64,000 nt of DNA. Source: a bacterium (GTDB lineage: Bacteria > SAR324 > XYD2-FULL-50-16). Below, in pieces: positions 43,709 to 51,800 of this stretch. The DNA is taken from positions 1 through 64,000 of the forward strand of contig JAJRZQ010000028.1 in the NCBI GenBank assembly GCA_024275165.1, read 5' to 3'. The number at the start of each line of letters is the position of its first letter. The first letter of the stretch is position 1. A program made the position numbers and the translations under genes. Below the pieces are notes generated by a model, which saw only the letters and a list, made by a program, of their open reading frames with translations, was not told the origin of the DNA and made no database searches.

Positions 43709-45061
43709 TCAGGCAATTTTTAGGTTGGAAAATTGCTCTATCGCCCCCCCTTGAAAAACATCTTCAGGGTCTAGGTCTTCGCTAATCGTTAAGTCCTCGC
43801 GCTCGGCTAAGTCGACCAATTGGTGTTTTTTCAGTATTTCCCCGGCAGAGCTTTTCACCACGGCCACGGCAGGCCGTTCTAGGTCTTTTTCGGGTACATT
43901 GACCACAAATCCGATGCATCCGTCGCTCAATCGTACTAAGCTTCCGATGGGGTAAATTCCCATGACTTGCTGGAAGTCCTCCCAAATCTCTTCATCATAA
44001 TCAATCCCGGATAGGGACTCAATATAACGCATGGCGCTGGGCGCGGTCCAAGATTTTTTATAGGGACGACGGCCCACTAAGGATTGGTAGACATCAATCA
44101 CCGCTAAGAGTTTCGCCTCATAAGAGGCCTGACTATAGGTGATTTTTTCGGGGTAACTGGCATAACCGATGCCCGAGGCCTTGATATGGTGGCAAAGGGC
44201 CATATTTTGCGCTACTTCCGACATGCCCATTTGCTTTAGGATCTCTTGGCTTTGCTGGGGGTGGTGGCGGAACATTTCCAATTCCGGGCTACCCTTTTCA
44301 AAACGGACATCGCTTTCCAACACCTCTTTGGGGATCATGCCCTTGCCTACATCGTGCAGCATGGCCGCCATTAAGGCTTCATTCTGATCTTTAAAGGCGG
44401 GCTTTTTCCCTCTCCGGCGAATGATCTCATAATAGGCAACCATAAAAATAGCCGCGACATCCACACAATGGGCATAAGTCTGGCTGGATTTTTTCAAGGC
44501 CGTCAAGGCCGACATGGAATCGGTAAGCTTGTCTTCTAATATTTCCGAAACAAAACCCTCCAACTGACCGATTTCAGGAACCCCGTGATGAGCCGAATCC
44601 ATGATACTCTCAATTGCCTTGCTGGCCTTGTTTTTCACCTGCGCCCCTTGTTTTGCGCTCTTGATCAGTTGGGTTGCCTTGGCGACTCGCTGGGCGTGAT
44701 TTTTCCCATTGAGGTTACTGACCTCAAAAAAGGTGAATTTTCGAGTCTCTAAGCTTTGAATCAGTTTAGCGTTGATGTGGGTTAAGTGGTTTAAACTCGC
44801 TGGAATTTGAAAAACCTTAAAGATTTTATCGCCTGGGCGCAATTTCGCGATGGGGATATCGATCTTACTGTCTTGGCGCTGCACTTGGGCTAAAGCCCCC
44901 TTGAAGTTGTGCATAATCCAACGGCAATGTTCATCGGACAAGTTTCCGAAACGCTTTTCCAACCCGGCATAGGACTGGATCACCATACTGTCTTTTAAAT
45001 CTTTTAATTGAACAAGCATGTAAAATAAAAAATAGGAGAGGTTGTATTTCAACCGGATCAT
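43709..45061 (-). CDS. Divergent HD-GYP-type protein
   Basis: A 450-residue cytoplasmic protein. The N-terminal 150 residues are a basic region with no known fold. The HD domain shows AMLHDVGKGMIPKEVLE, then CHHIKASGIGYASYP where HD-GYP proteins have HHExxDGxGYP, and VIDVYQSLVGRRPYKK. The H, D and second-H metal ligands are retained, but the Glu and the GYP core are altered, so phosphodiesterase activity on c-di-GMP is uncertain. ATG 45061 is chosen: AGGGGAG lies eight bases upstream. It converges with the CheA-like kinase, 27 bp away. Confidence 0.75.
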   Translation of the reverse strand: MIRLKYNLSYFLFYMLVQLKDLKDSMVIQSYAGLEKRFGNLSDEHCRWIMHNFKGALAQVQRQDSKIDIPIAKLRPGDKIFKVFQIPASLNHLTHINAKLIQSLETRKFTFFEVSNLNGKNHAQRVAKATQLIKSAKQGAQVKNKASKAIESIMDSAHHGVPEIGQLEGFVSEILEDKLTDSMSALTALKKSSQTYAHCVDVAAIFMVAYYEIIRRRGKKPAFKDQNEALMAAMLHDVGKGMIPKEVLESDVRFEKGSPELEMFRHHPQQSQEILKQMGMSEVAQNMALCHHIKASGIGYASYPEKITYSQASYEAKLLAVIDVYQSLVGRRPYKKSWTAPSAMRYIESLSGIDYDEEIWEDFQQVMGIYPIGSLVRLSDGCIGFVVNVPEKDLERPAVAVVKSSAGEILKKHQLVDLAEREDLTISEDLDPEDVFQGGAIEQFSNLKIA

Positions 45062-45190
45062 AACCCGAACTCCCCTAAAAATGCAATCCTCTGTTCACCC
45101 TAGGGAATTTGCCTTGTATTGGTCATCAGTAAGATATTTTTGCCTTTACAATGATTTTGCTACAGGGCCTAAATTGAAAATAAATCAATT

Positions 45191-45241
45191 CAGAAAACGC
45201 TGAAAAACGCGGAGTTTCCCAGCAAGGCAGGGATGCCTTGC
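45191..45241. repeat. Dispersed repeat copy with adjacent hairpin
   Basis: CAGAAAACGCTGAAAAACGC and then GGAGTTTCCC (45191-45220) resemble the repeat at 40565. A perfect hairpin follows, GCAAGGCA (45222-45229) and TGCCTTGC (45234-45241). The preceding AAATCAATTCA (45183-45193) also precedes the copy near 59455. Confidence 0.5.
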
Positions 45242-45299
45242 CAAATCAAAAAGCGGAATTTATTGATTCGCGTTGGGATTGTGGATTTCATTCCCAACC

Positions 45300-45403
45300 G
45301 AAAAGACTGAAAAACTCGACGCGCCCCAAGGGCTATACTCAGCCCGAAGGGCACGAGCCTACCGCTTGAACAAGCGGTAGGCAGGGAGTTTTTCAGAGGT
45401 TCC
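45300..45403. mobile_element. MITE-like element with terminal inverted repeats
   Basis: About 104 bp. GAAAAGACTGAAAAACTC at the left end (45300-45317) and the reverse complement of the right end, GGAACCTCTGAAAAACTC (45403-45386), agree at most positions. Inside is a perfect 12-bp hairpin, GCCTACCGCTTG (45357-45368) and CAAGCGGTAGGC (45371-45382), with a two-base loop. It has no coding capacity and no clear target-site duplication. Non-autonomous mobility is inferred from structure alone. Confidence 0.55.
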
Positions 45404-45441
45404 TTCAGTTTTTTTCTCCGTAAATCGTTCCAATCAAGGGG

Positions 45442-46950
45442 TTAGGGCTGGGGTTGGGGTTTTTTGGAAAGGGTAAAGTAATATAGTATCCTCTGGGGGC
45501 CCCTTGGCCCGGCAATCACCAATGGAGGCTGAGCAATAAATTGAAACTCTTTTAACAAGGAGCTCGGCGGGGTCGCGTGAGAAGAAACCCAGAGTAGGTT
45601 TTGCCATTCTAGCAGAGTTTGCAAGGGGGTGACCTTGTTCGGTTTGGGGAGATAATAAAGAAGACGGGGGAGTAGTTCGGGGTCTGCGTTCCACAGCCCG
45701 TTGCTGTTTTGCTTACGGGTTTGGATTGTTTCGGCTGTCTCTTGCCAACCTAAGCGTTCGAAAGCGATTAAAGTTGATTCTCCATTGGCTTTGGCATCGA
45801 TCCAAGTCGGGGGAAGCAGGTCTAAGGGCATCAAGGCGGGGTAGGCCATTGCCAGGTCAATCAACAAAACCACGGCAAAGGCAACCTTTAAGAAATCCCG
45901 CTTTTGCAAGAGATAAAAATGCGTGCGTTCTTCCCCCTGACAACAATAAAGAGCCGCTAAAAAGGCGGCCCAAGGGGCAAGTAGGCACAAGCCGGTCAAG
46001 GGTAGGTGAGTAAAAAGGCTATAACCCCAGTAATACAGCAATGCCGTGAAAAATATCCAGGCCCCCCATTGTAAATTCGCTTGCTCCACTACGGATTGCT
46101 GAGTTTGCTTTGTTTGAAATAGCTTGGGTAAGATGGCCAGGGAGGCAAATAAAAAAAGCGGGCTCACCCCCAAAAATAGGGTGACGGGGAAACCCGCCCA
46201 AGAGGGGAACACACTGGGATACAGAGGGAGACTCCAGGGGTCGGAAAAACCAAAGGGAAAGATAAGCTTGACCAGCACTGAAGAAAAGAAAAAAATAGAG
46301 AGCAACAAATAGCGGTTCAATTTTTTTCTGCGTTCTGGGGCAAAGAGAAGCCAACAAAATAGGGCCAGCCAGAATTGCCATCCCAAAGTGGCGAGTGTTT
46401 GAGCCAACCAGCAGGTGATAAAAAGCCCCCCCCAGGCCAGTCGATTTTGTTTCAGCAGGGCCAACTGGGCAAAAAAAGCGGACCACAAGATCAGCCCTGC
46501 CCAAAGGGACTGGGGTAGGAAATGACTACCCATCATCCAAGAAAGGGGAAAAAGGGCATAGATCCGCACGACCAAAAGGGCGAATTTAGGACGCGGTACC
46601 GCGTTTAACGCAAAAAGGTAAAGCCCCCAGAGGGTGAAAAAATGCCCGCAAATCGCCAGAAGGCGCAGATTCAATAAATGGCCCTCATTTGGGGAAATCA
46701 ACCAGCCTATGGGCCAGAGCGTTACCGATTGGAAAAAAGACCAGAAATAACCTTCTCGCGTGGCCTCATAATATATTGCTTCGCGTTGCCCCAGGGGGAG
46801 TAGGCGAGCAAAGGCAACATGAAGCAGGAAAAGCACCCCTAAGGTGAAAAGAAATTCTCGATGTTCGCGCAGTCGGTTCATGGCAGCTTTAAAGGATAAT
46901 TCCAGCGTAGCTTGTTTTTGATTCCCGGTCAAAGAAGGGGATTGAGGCAA
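45442..46950 (-). CDS. Polytopic membrane protein, GT39-like
   Basis: A 502-residue protein with about 11 hydrophobic segments. The first luminal loop has REAIYYEATREGYFWSFFQ, reminiscent of the E-A-x-Y-Y loop of ArnT/PMT-type glycosyltransferases that use polyprenyl-phosphate sugars, but the usual catalytic Asp before Glu is not obvious. A soluble C-terminal region (about 390-502) follows the membrane part. ATG 46950 lies within the leader of the divergent gene; ATG 46881 gives 479 residues. A divergent promoter in 46882-47049 is expected. Confidence 0.6.
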   Translation of the reverse strand: MPQSPSLTGNQKQATLELSFKAAMNRLREHREFLFTLGVLFLLHVAFARLLPLGQREAIYYEATREGYFWSFFQSVTLWPIGWLISPNEGHLLNLRLLAICGHFFTLWGLYLFALNAVPRPKFALLVVRIYALFPLSWMMGSHFLPQSLWAGLILWSAFFAQLALLKQNRLAWGGLFITCWLAQTLATLGWQFWLALFCWLLFAPERRKKLNRYLLLSIFFFSSVLVKLIFPFGFSDPWSLPLYPSVFPSWAGFPVTLFLGVSPLFLFASLAILPKLFQTKQTQQSVVEQANLQWGAWIFFTALLYYWGYSLFTHLPLTGLCLLAPWAAFLAALYCCQGEERTHFYLLQKRDFLKVAFAVVLLIDLAMAYPALMPLDLLPPTWIDAKANGESTLIAFERLGWQETAETIQTRKQNSNGLWNADPELLPRLLYYLPKPNKVTPLQTLLEWQNLLWVSSHATPPSSLLKEFQFIAQPPLVIAGPRGPQRILYYFTLSKKPQPQP

Positions 46951-47049
46951 AAATTCTCTCCTTCTTCCTTGCTAGCTTGGCGATATTCTTGCATCTATGG
47001 AAGCAAGCAAGATTGCTCCCGCATTGACAAGGAAGTTTGCCCTAGCTTT

Positions 47050-48132
47050 ATGAAAGCCAAAACTCTCTTTTTTATTTTCCTCGCCTTGTTTCCCCTTATC
47101 GCCCAGGCTCGAGGGGGAAGGGAGATGGAGCGCCCCTTTTTGGTGGGGCCCCAATACCCCTTTTTGTTTTTAAGCACCACCTTTGAGCCCGATACCGCCT
47201 TTACCCTAAAACGAGGCCAGGTTTACAGTTCTTTAAGCTTTACCAATTTAAATACCTATGTGTTCAGCGCCAGTTCGGACAAGGCAAACAATCCGGCTGG
47301 GGATGCCAGTAAATTCGACCAGAGCGACCCGACCGGCTATTCGATTTACTTTGATGGCGAAATCGACCGGAGATATCTTAGAGTCTATTGGGGGTGGAGT
47401 GATCGAGTCGAACTTCAATTGACCTATCGCGATATTCGTTTTGTTCCGGGGAATCTCGATCAATCGGTTGAAAACTTTCACAAAGCCTTTGGATTGGGTA
47501 ACCAGGGGCGTGACCAAACCCCTCGCAATCAATTGGATATCTATATTCATGACAATGAAACAGGGCAGAATATTTTTGCCATTACCCAGCCCAACGATAA
47601 GTTTCATCAAGAATCCATGACCTTGGGACTTAAACTCAACTTAAGGGAAACCGCGAGCGAAGCGATCAGCTTTGTTTTCAGCTCCAATTTTGAGGATCGG
47701 TATATTGAGCGAGAACTCAATGAACTCAGTCTCGCTTATGAAAAACCCTATAAAAAATTCAACGATTACAATTATGGGCTTTTATACAGCAGCCTTTTTG
47801 CCGATTGGACGCTGCATGCGGGGTTTTCGATGGCAAAGGTCGGCCAATCTTTGTTTCCCAAATCCCCCTCGGAGCTCTATTATTTCTTTTTAGGCGCAGG
47901 CTGGCAGTTGGGGCCGGAAAGCGATGTCTTGTTGCAGGTGCTGGAATACTCCAGTCCCTTTCCGAAAGACAATGTTTCCACCATTGCCGCTGATGTGCGC
48001 GAGGTGACCACGGGCATACGCTGGCATATGGGCAAGGCCTTTGCCGTAGAACTCGGGCTCACGGAAAATCAAAGTCAGGGCCCGCAAAATATCGACATTC
48101 TTTTCTTTTCCAATCTAGCCTTTAGTTTTTAG
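47050..48132 (+). CDS. DUF3187-like outer-membrane protein
   Basis: A 360-residue protein with a signal peptide (MKAKTLFFIFLALFPLIAQA). It begins its mature part with a proline/phenylalanine-rich stretch (RPFLVGPQYPFLFLS), has many alternating strands and ends in ...FSNLAFSF with C-terminal phenylalanine, typical of an outer-membrane beta-barrel. The layout resembles DUF3187. ATG 47050 is used, because the in-frame open sequence from 46912 has no signal peptide. Function unknown. Confidence 0.72.
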   Translation: MKAKTLFFIFLALFPLIAQARGGREMERPFLVGPQYPFLFLSTTFEPDTAFTLKRGQVYSSLSFTNLNTYVFSASSDKANNPAGDASKFDQSDPTGYSIYFDGEIDRRYLRVYWGWSDRVELQLTYRDIRFVPGNLDQSVENFHKAFGLGNQGRDQTPRNQLDIYIHDNETGQNIFAITQPNDKFHQESMTLGLKLNLRETASEAISFVFSSNFEDRYIERELNELSLAYEKPYKKFNDYNYGLLYSSLFADWTLHAGFSMAKVGQSLFPKSPSELYYFFLGAGWQLGPESDVLLQVLEYSSPFPKDNVSTIAADVREVTTGIRWHMGKAFAVELGLTENQSQGPQNIDILFFSNLAFSF

Positions 48133-48256
48133 CTCAAAAGTCTGCCTTGTTCTTTTTGAATTTTTTAAACTAAGCTAGGGTGTCCGTCTTGGAATCGACT
48201 CGCAGCCTGGAATCAAGTTGGTCGCGAATTCATCTTTAAAACGACTTTTACGCAAA

Positions 48257-48550
48257 ATGGCCCGCCCCATTGAAGAACTGCCGAATTTAGGCCCTATTAG
48301 CGCTGCCGAATTGAGTCAAATTGGGGTGAATCAGGTAGAAGACTTGCAGCGCCTAGGCTGGGAAGAGGTTTGGGCTAAGCTGGTGGAAGCCTACCCCCTG
48401 CGCTTAAACATCAACATGGGTTATGCCTTGGCCGGTGCCTTAGAAGGTTGCGATTGGCGCGACCTGCCCCTTATCACCCGAGATCAGGTCAAGGCCCTGG
48501 CAAAAGAATTACGAAAAAAGAGAAATAAAAACAGAAAATTATGGCTTTAA
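48257..48550 (+). CDS. TfoX C-terminal domain protein
   Basis: A 97-residue protein matching the TfoX_C (competence regulator C-terminal) helix-hairpin-helix-like fold: EELPNLGPISAAELSQIGV, then VEDLQRLG, LNINMGYALAGALEGCDWRDLP. The DNA-binding N-terminal TfoX domain is missing. In other bacteria this domain alone occurs as a small protein of unclear role. Frame extends to TTG 48218. ComM elsewhere in the window makes a link to competence worth noting. It overlaps the end of the convergent LysR gene by 4 bp. Confidence 0.7.
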   Translation: MARPIEELPNLGPISAAELSQIGVNQVEDLQRLGWEEVWAKLVEAYPLRLNINMGYALAGALEGCDWRDLPLITRDQVKALAKELRKKRNKNRKLWL

Positions 48551-49464
48551 GGAGCCTGAAGCAGGTCTTGCTTAAACAGTTGGGCCAAATGGGATAGGGG
48601 TCGCCCCTTCCTTTGCGCCAGATACAAAGGCCGGCTCAAGGGCAAGCCCGCAATGGGCCTTGTAATCAGCAGCCCTGGTTGGGACTTTGCCAAACTTTTG
48701 GAAACGATTCCGAGCCCTAACCCTTGTTTAATCCCACTCAATACCGCCTCAGCGCTGCCCAATTGGGCCACTGTATTTAAATCCTGAGGGCGGATTTTTT
48801 GCTTTTTGAGTTGCTCTAAAAAGACCTTTCGCGTACCCGAGCCCTCTTCGCGCAAAATCAAGGGGGTGCTTACCAGAGTCTGGAGGCCAATCTGCCGCTG
48901 CGCTTTGAACGGGTGCCCTTTGGGCAGGGCTAAAAGCAGTTCATCTTCAATCCATTCCTGCCAGATCAAGCCGGGCCTTTTGGCTTGATACCCCACAATC
49001 CCCAGTTCCACCTTTCCCTCCGCAACAGACTGGGTTACCTGCTCTGAATTTTGGATGAGTAATTTGGTTTGCGCCTTGGGATATTTTTGTTGGAAGCGCT
49101 GGAGCAGCGCCGGCAGAATATAGCCTCCCGGCAGGCTGCTGGCCCCAAGGCAGAGTTCCCCCTCTTCGTTTTGCCCCATCAATCGTACTTCTGTTTCCGC
49201 CAGTTCCAGACGCGCGAGGATTTTAACGGCGTGCCGATGGAGCAGGGAAGCCGCTCTGGTCGGAACCGCCGTCTTCCCCACACGGTCAAACAGGGTTTGT
49301 CGCAAATAGCGCTCCAACCCTTGAATGTGCTCGCTGACGCTAGGTTGACTCAAACCCAGGCTGCGGGCCGCTTGAGTAAAGCTTTGGAACTCGTAAAGAG
49401 CGCAAAAAATTTTCAGTTTGTGCGGGTCGATTAGGTTTTTTTTGCGGAGTTGATTTGCTTTCAA
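48547..49464 (-). CDS. LysR-family transcriptional regulator
   Basis: A 305-residue LTTR. The N-terminal winged helix reads LKIFCALYEFQSFTQAARSLGLSQPSVSEHIQGLE. The effector-binding domain spans about 100-300 and includes ELCLGASSLPGGYILPALL. It is CysB/CysL-like in general pattern. The start is TTG 49464; no ATG lies in frame nearby and the promoter is not clear. The divergent radical SAM gene at 49754 is the most obvious target, as LysR proteins often control the adjacent gene. Confidence 0.88.
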   Translation of the reverse strand: MKANQLRKKNLIDPHKLKIFCALYEFQSFTQAARSLGLSQPSVSEHIQGLERYLRQTLFDRVGKTAVPTRAASLLHRHAVKILARLELAETEVRLMGQNEEGELCLGASSLPGGYILPALLQRFQQKYPKAQTKLLIQNSEQVTQSVAEGKVELGIVGYQAKRPGLIWQEWIEDELLLALPKGHPFKAQRQIGLQTLVSTPLILREEGSGTRKVFLEQLKKQKIRPQDLNTVAQLGSAEAVLSGIKQGLGLGIVSKSLAKSQPGLLITRPIAGLPLSRPLYLAQRKGRPLSHLAQLFKQDLLQAP

Positions 49465-49753
49465 TGGAGGGTGGGGAGGATGAAGTATCGTTATAATTAG
49501 AGATGTGAATAGATAAATATCTTATTTTCTTCATAATTCAAAGTAAAAAAAATCTGTTGAAAGGAACAGCCTCCATCCTGGATTTCGCTTTTATTCCGTA
49601 CGGATTCGCGGCCTTTGCTTTGACCTGGAAATTCGCGCCAAAGTCAGGCAAAATAGAGAAGAAAAATAAGTCCTTGCCGATTCCTTCAAGTAGAATCGGT
49701 CTGGGCTAAAACCCTGAACCCTGGCGTGAATACGCCCTAACCTCGGGCCGATT
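49465..49753. other. Divergent intergenic region, LysR to radical SAM
   Basis: 289 bp without a gene. It holds the palindrome TCCGTACGGA (49595-49604) and the hairpin CCGATTC (49677-49683) / GAATCGG (49693-49699). Either could be an operator for the LysR regulator, but no experimental consensus is available. Confidence 0.4.
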
Positions 49754-51004
49754 TTGTACCGCAATAAAATCCTTTTTGATCCTTTATATTGGCAATACCT
49801 CTTTGTGCCCTGGCCGCTTTACCTTGATTTAAACCCCTGCGCTTACGCATGCGCCTATTGCTGGTCGAACCTCGATGGGAAAAAACAGGAATTGGATCTC
49901 CAGGTCCTCAAAAAGCAGTTGGACTTTATCGGCAGTGATTGGGAGATTGGGGAAGGGATCGCGGCCTTTTTACTGGAAAAAAAATATCCCGTTTGCTTCA
50001 GCCCCACCAGCGACCCCTTTGCCCCCAGCAATGAAGAGGCTTTTTTACGGGTTTTAGAACTCTTAGAAGAAGTCAACCTCCCTCGGACTTATGAAACCCG
50101 TGGAGGCCGCCTAGCGGCCCAAACCTTGCTCGCCGAGCCCTTGACGGCCATCTCCATTGCCCTCACTACCGATCGCCCCGATATCGCCCAAAAGTACGAA
50201 CCCAAAGCCCCCTGTTTGGAAGAACGCTTAGAACTCGCTCAGGCCTTGAAACGACAAGGGCACTTTGTGGAAATCGGACTCAACCCCTTGGTCCCTGCTT
50301 GGTGGAGGGATATCAATGGGCTGTTGGAGCGACTATCCAAAATGGGGCTGACCCACCTCTTGATTCAAGACTTAAACCTCAATCTGCGGCAGCGCCAAGC
50401 CTTTCCCTTTCAGGATGACGAGTTTTTAACCTACGCGATGAAGCAAAGCAAACCCGACTGGCAAGAGATTTGGGCGGTGAAGGAACGGGCCTGGAAGTTG
50501 GGCTTTTATGTGGACCCGCTTTATGGCAGCAACTATGCTCAATGGCCCGATCACTACTTTGGGGAATATTTCCGTATGGTTGACACCTGGGTGCCGACGA
50601 TGCAAGAGTTTTTCTTTCTCTTGGCCAGGCAGCAAAAAGAGTTGGGGAAACCGATTTATTATTCCGCCGCGGATTTTACGGCCTGGGCTGATTTGGGTTT
50701 CGATTTCAACAGCCCGAGTTTTGGCAATTACTTAGGGGGCTGGAGCCGCGAACTGGGTCGCAGCGGCAAGGGAATTTGGGCCCAAACCTTCAGCGAAGTG
50801 CACCGCCAACTCTTTGCCATCTACAACTCAAAAACTCCTTTTTGGGCAGAGGAAACAAGTTTGCTCTGCCAAGCCTCTGCGCCTCTGTTTGACGATCAAG
50901 GGGCCCCGATTCTCTGTTTTGATTGCTTAGCGCCTCGTCGAGACTTTACCGAACTCGACGAGGCGACCCCCTTTAGGGGGAGGGAAAACCCTATGGAAGA
51001 ATAA
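49754..51004 (+). CDS. Radical SAM protein, SplB-like, orphan
   Basis: A 416-residue protein. A [4Fe-4S] motif C-x3-C-x2-C occurs early as NPCAYACAYCWSN at about residue 27-39. The following SPTSDPFAPSNEEAFLRVLELLEEV and ISIALTTDRPD segments follow the TIM-barrel order of spore photoproduct lyase-like and related radical SAM enzymes. Further cysteines in SLLCQAS and LCFDCLA near the C-terminus could bind a second cluster. No substrate or partner gene is evident; LysR is the divergent neighbour. TTG 49754 is the only reasonable start, without a strong ribosome binding site. Confidence 0.75.
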   Translation: MYRNKILFDPLYWQYLFVPWPLYLDLNPCAYACAYCWSNLDGKKQELDLQVLKKQLDFIGSDWEIGEGIAAFLLEKKYPVCFSPTSDPFAPSNEEAFLRVLELLEEVNLPRTYETRGGRLAAQTLLAEPLTAISIALTTDRPDIAQKYEPKAPCLEERLELAQALKRQGHFVEIGLNPLVPAWWRDINGLLERLSKMGLTHLLIQDLNLNLRQRQAFPFQDDEFLTYAMKQSKPDWQEIWAVKERAWKLGFYVDPLYGSNYAQWPDHYFGEYFRMVDTWVPTMQEFFFLLARQQKELGKPIYYSAADFTAWADLGFDFNSPSFGNYLGGWSRELGRSGKGIWAQTFSEVHRQLFAIYNSKTPFWAEETSLLCQASAPLFDDQGAPILCFDCLAPRRDFTELDEATPFRGRENPMEE

Positions 51005-51108
51005 AGGATTTAAAAAAACTCAACCCCAAGCTAGCTTGAACAGGGCTGGCAGGGGAACCGGTCGCCGGTTTCACATTTGGCTATCGCGCCGGTGCTTGGT
51101 CTTTAGCG

Positions 51109-51777
51109 CTAACGAGTTTGTTCCTTTGGTTTTTTTACCTTGGCCACCACCACCTCCGATGCCACCCCGAAGGCGGTAACGATGTGCCGATATCTTATAT
51201 CCCAATGGGAAGCGGATAAAAAATCTTGCACGCGAATGGGGCGGCAGCCCCCAACCAGAGCGGGCGAAAGAGCAAAAACGCGCTTCCAGACCAGCGAGAT
51301 CAGGCGAGACCAAGGTTTAGGCCCTGGAGTGATCGAAACCAGGCAGAGCAACCCCTCGGGGGCGAGTTTGTCCTGGGCCCAATTTAGGGTTTGTTCAATC
51401 TCATGGGGGGGGAGCAGGTCTAAAACATAATTGCTGAAAATGCGATCAAAAAAACGACCCTCAAGTTGCGGGAGCGGGCCCGTTGTTTTTTCCACGGTCG
51501 CGCGGTCGCCAAAGGCGGCTAACCTTTGTTTTGCCAGCTCGACCATGGTCGCGCTGAGGTCGAGACCCAGGTAGCGCGCTGTGGTGCAAAGAGTTTGCTC
51601 CAACAAGTTTGCGGCGTACCTACCGGTACCGCAACCCAGCTCAAGCAGGTTTTGAGCTGTAGCCAATTCGGCGTGAGCGGTGAGGTCTTTGGTGGCCGGA
51701 TCTTCGTAAAAGGCTTGCTGATCCTGCTTGGAACCGAAACGATTGTAAAAGGCTTCCGCCTCTTTTACGGTAAACAT
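51109..51777 (-). CDS. Class I SAM-dependent methyltransferase
   Basis: A 222-residue enzyme. The SAM motif I is LLELGCGTGRYAANLL near residue 40, followed by GLDLSATMVELAKQRL and IFSNYVLDLLPPHEI. A C-terminal segment, ending with a Lys-rich tail, resembles small-molecule methyltransferases. ATG 51777 is fixed by AGGAGCG upstream; the open frame runs to 51864. It lies 24 bp after deaD on the same strand. Confidence 0.85.
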   Translation of the reverse strand: MFTVKEAEAFYNRFGSKQDQQAFYEDPATKDLTAHAELATAQNLLELGCGTGRYAANLLEQTLCTTARYLGLDLSATMVELAKQRLAAFGDRATVEKTTGPLPQLEGRFFDRIFSNYVLDLLPPHEIEQTLNWAQDKLAPEGLLCLVSITPGPKPWSRLISLVWKRVFALSPALVGGCRPIRVQDFLSASHWDIRYRHIVTAFGVASEVVVAKVKKPKEQTR

Positions 51778-51800
51778 TGTCGCTCCTGTTGGATCTCCGG

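Noticed and set aside
45358-45382. Factor-independent terminator at the 12-bp hairpin
   Set aside because: No U-tract follows on either strand, so it was treated as the interior of the repeat element.
49340-49534. 64-codon minus-strand ATG frame upstream of LysR
   Set aside because: It overlaps the LysR coding start in a different frame, has proline/serine-rich low-complexity content and no ribosome binding site.
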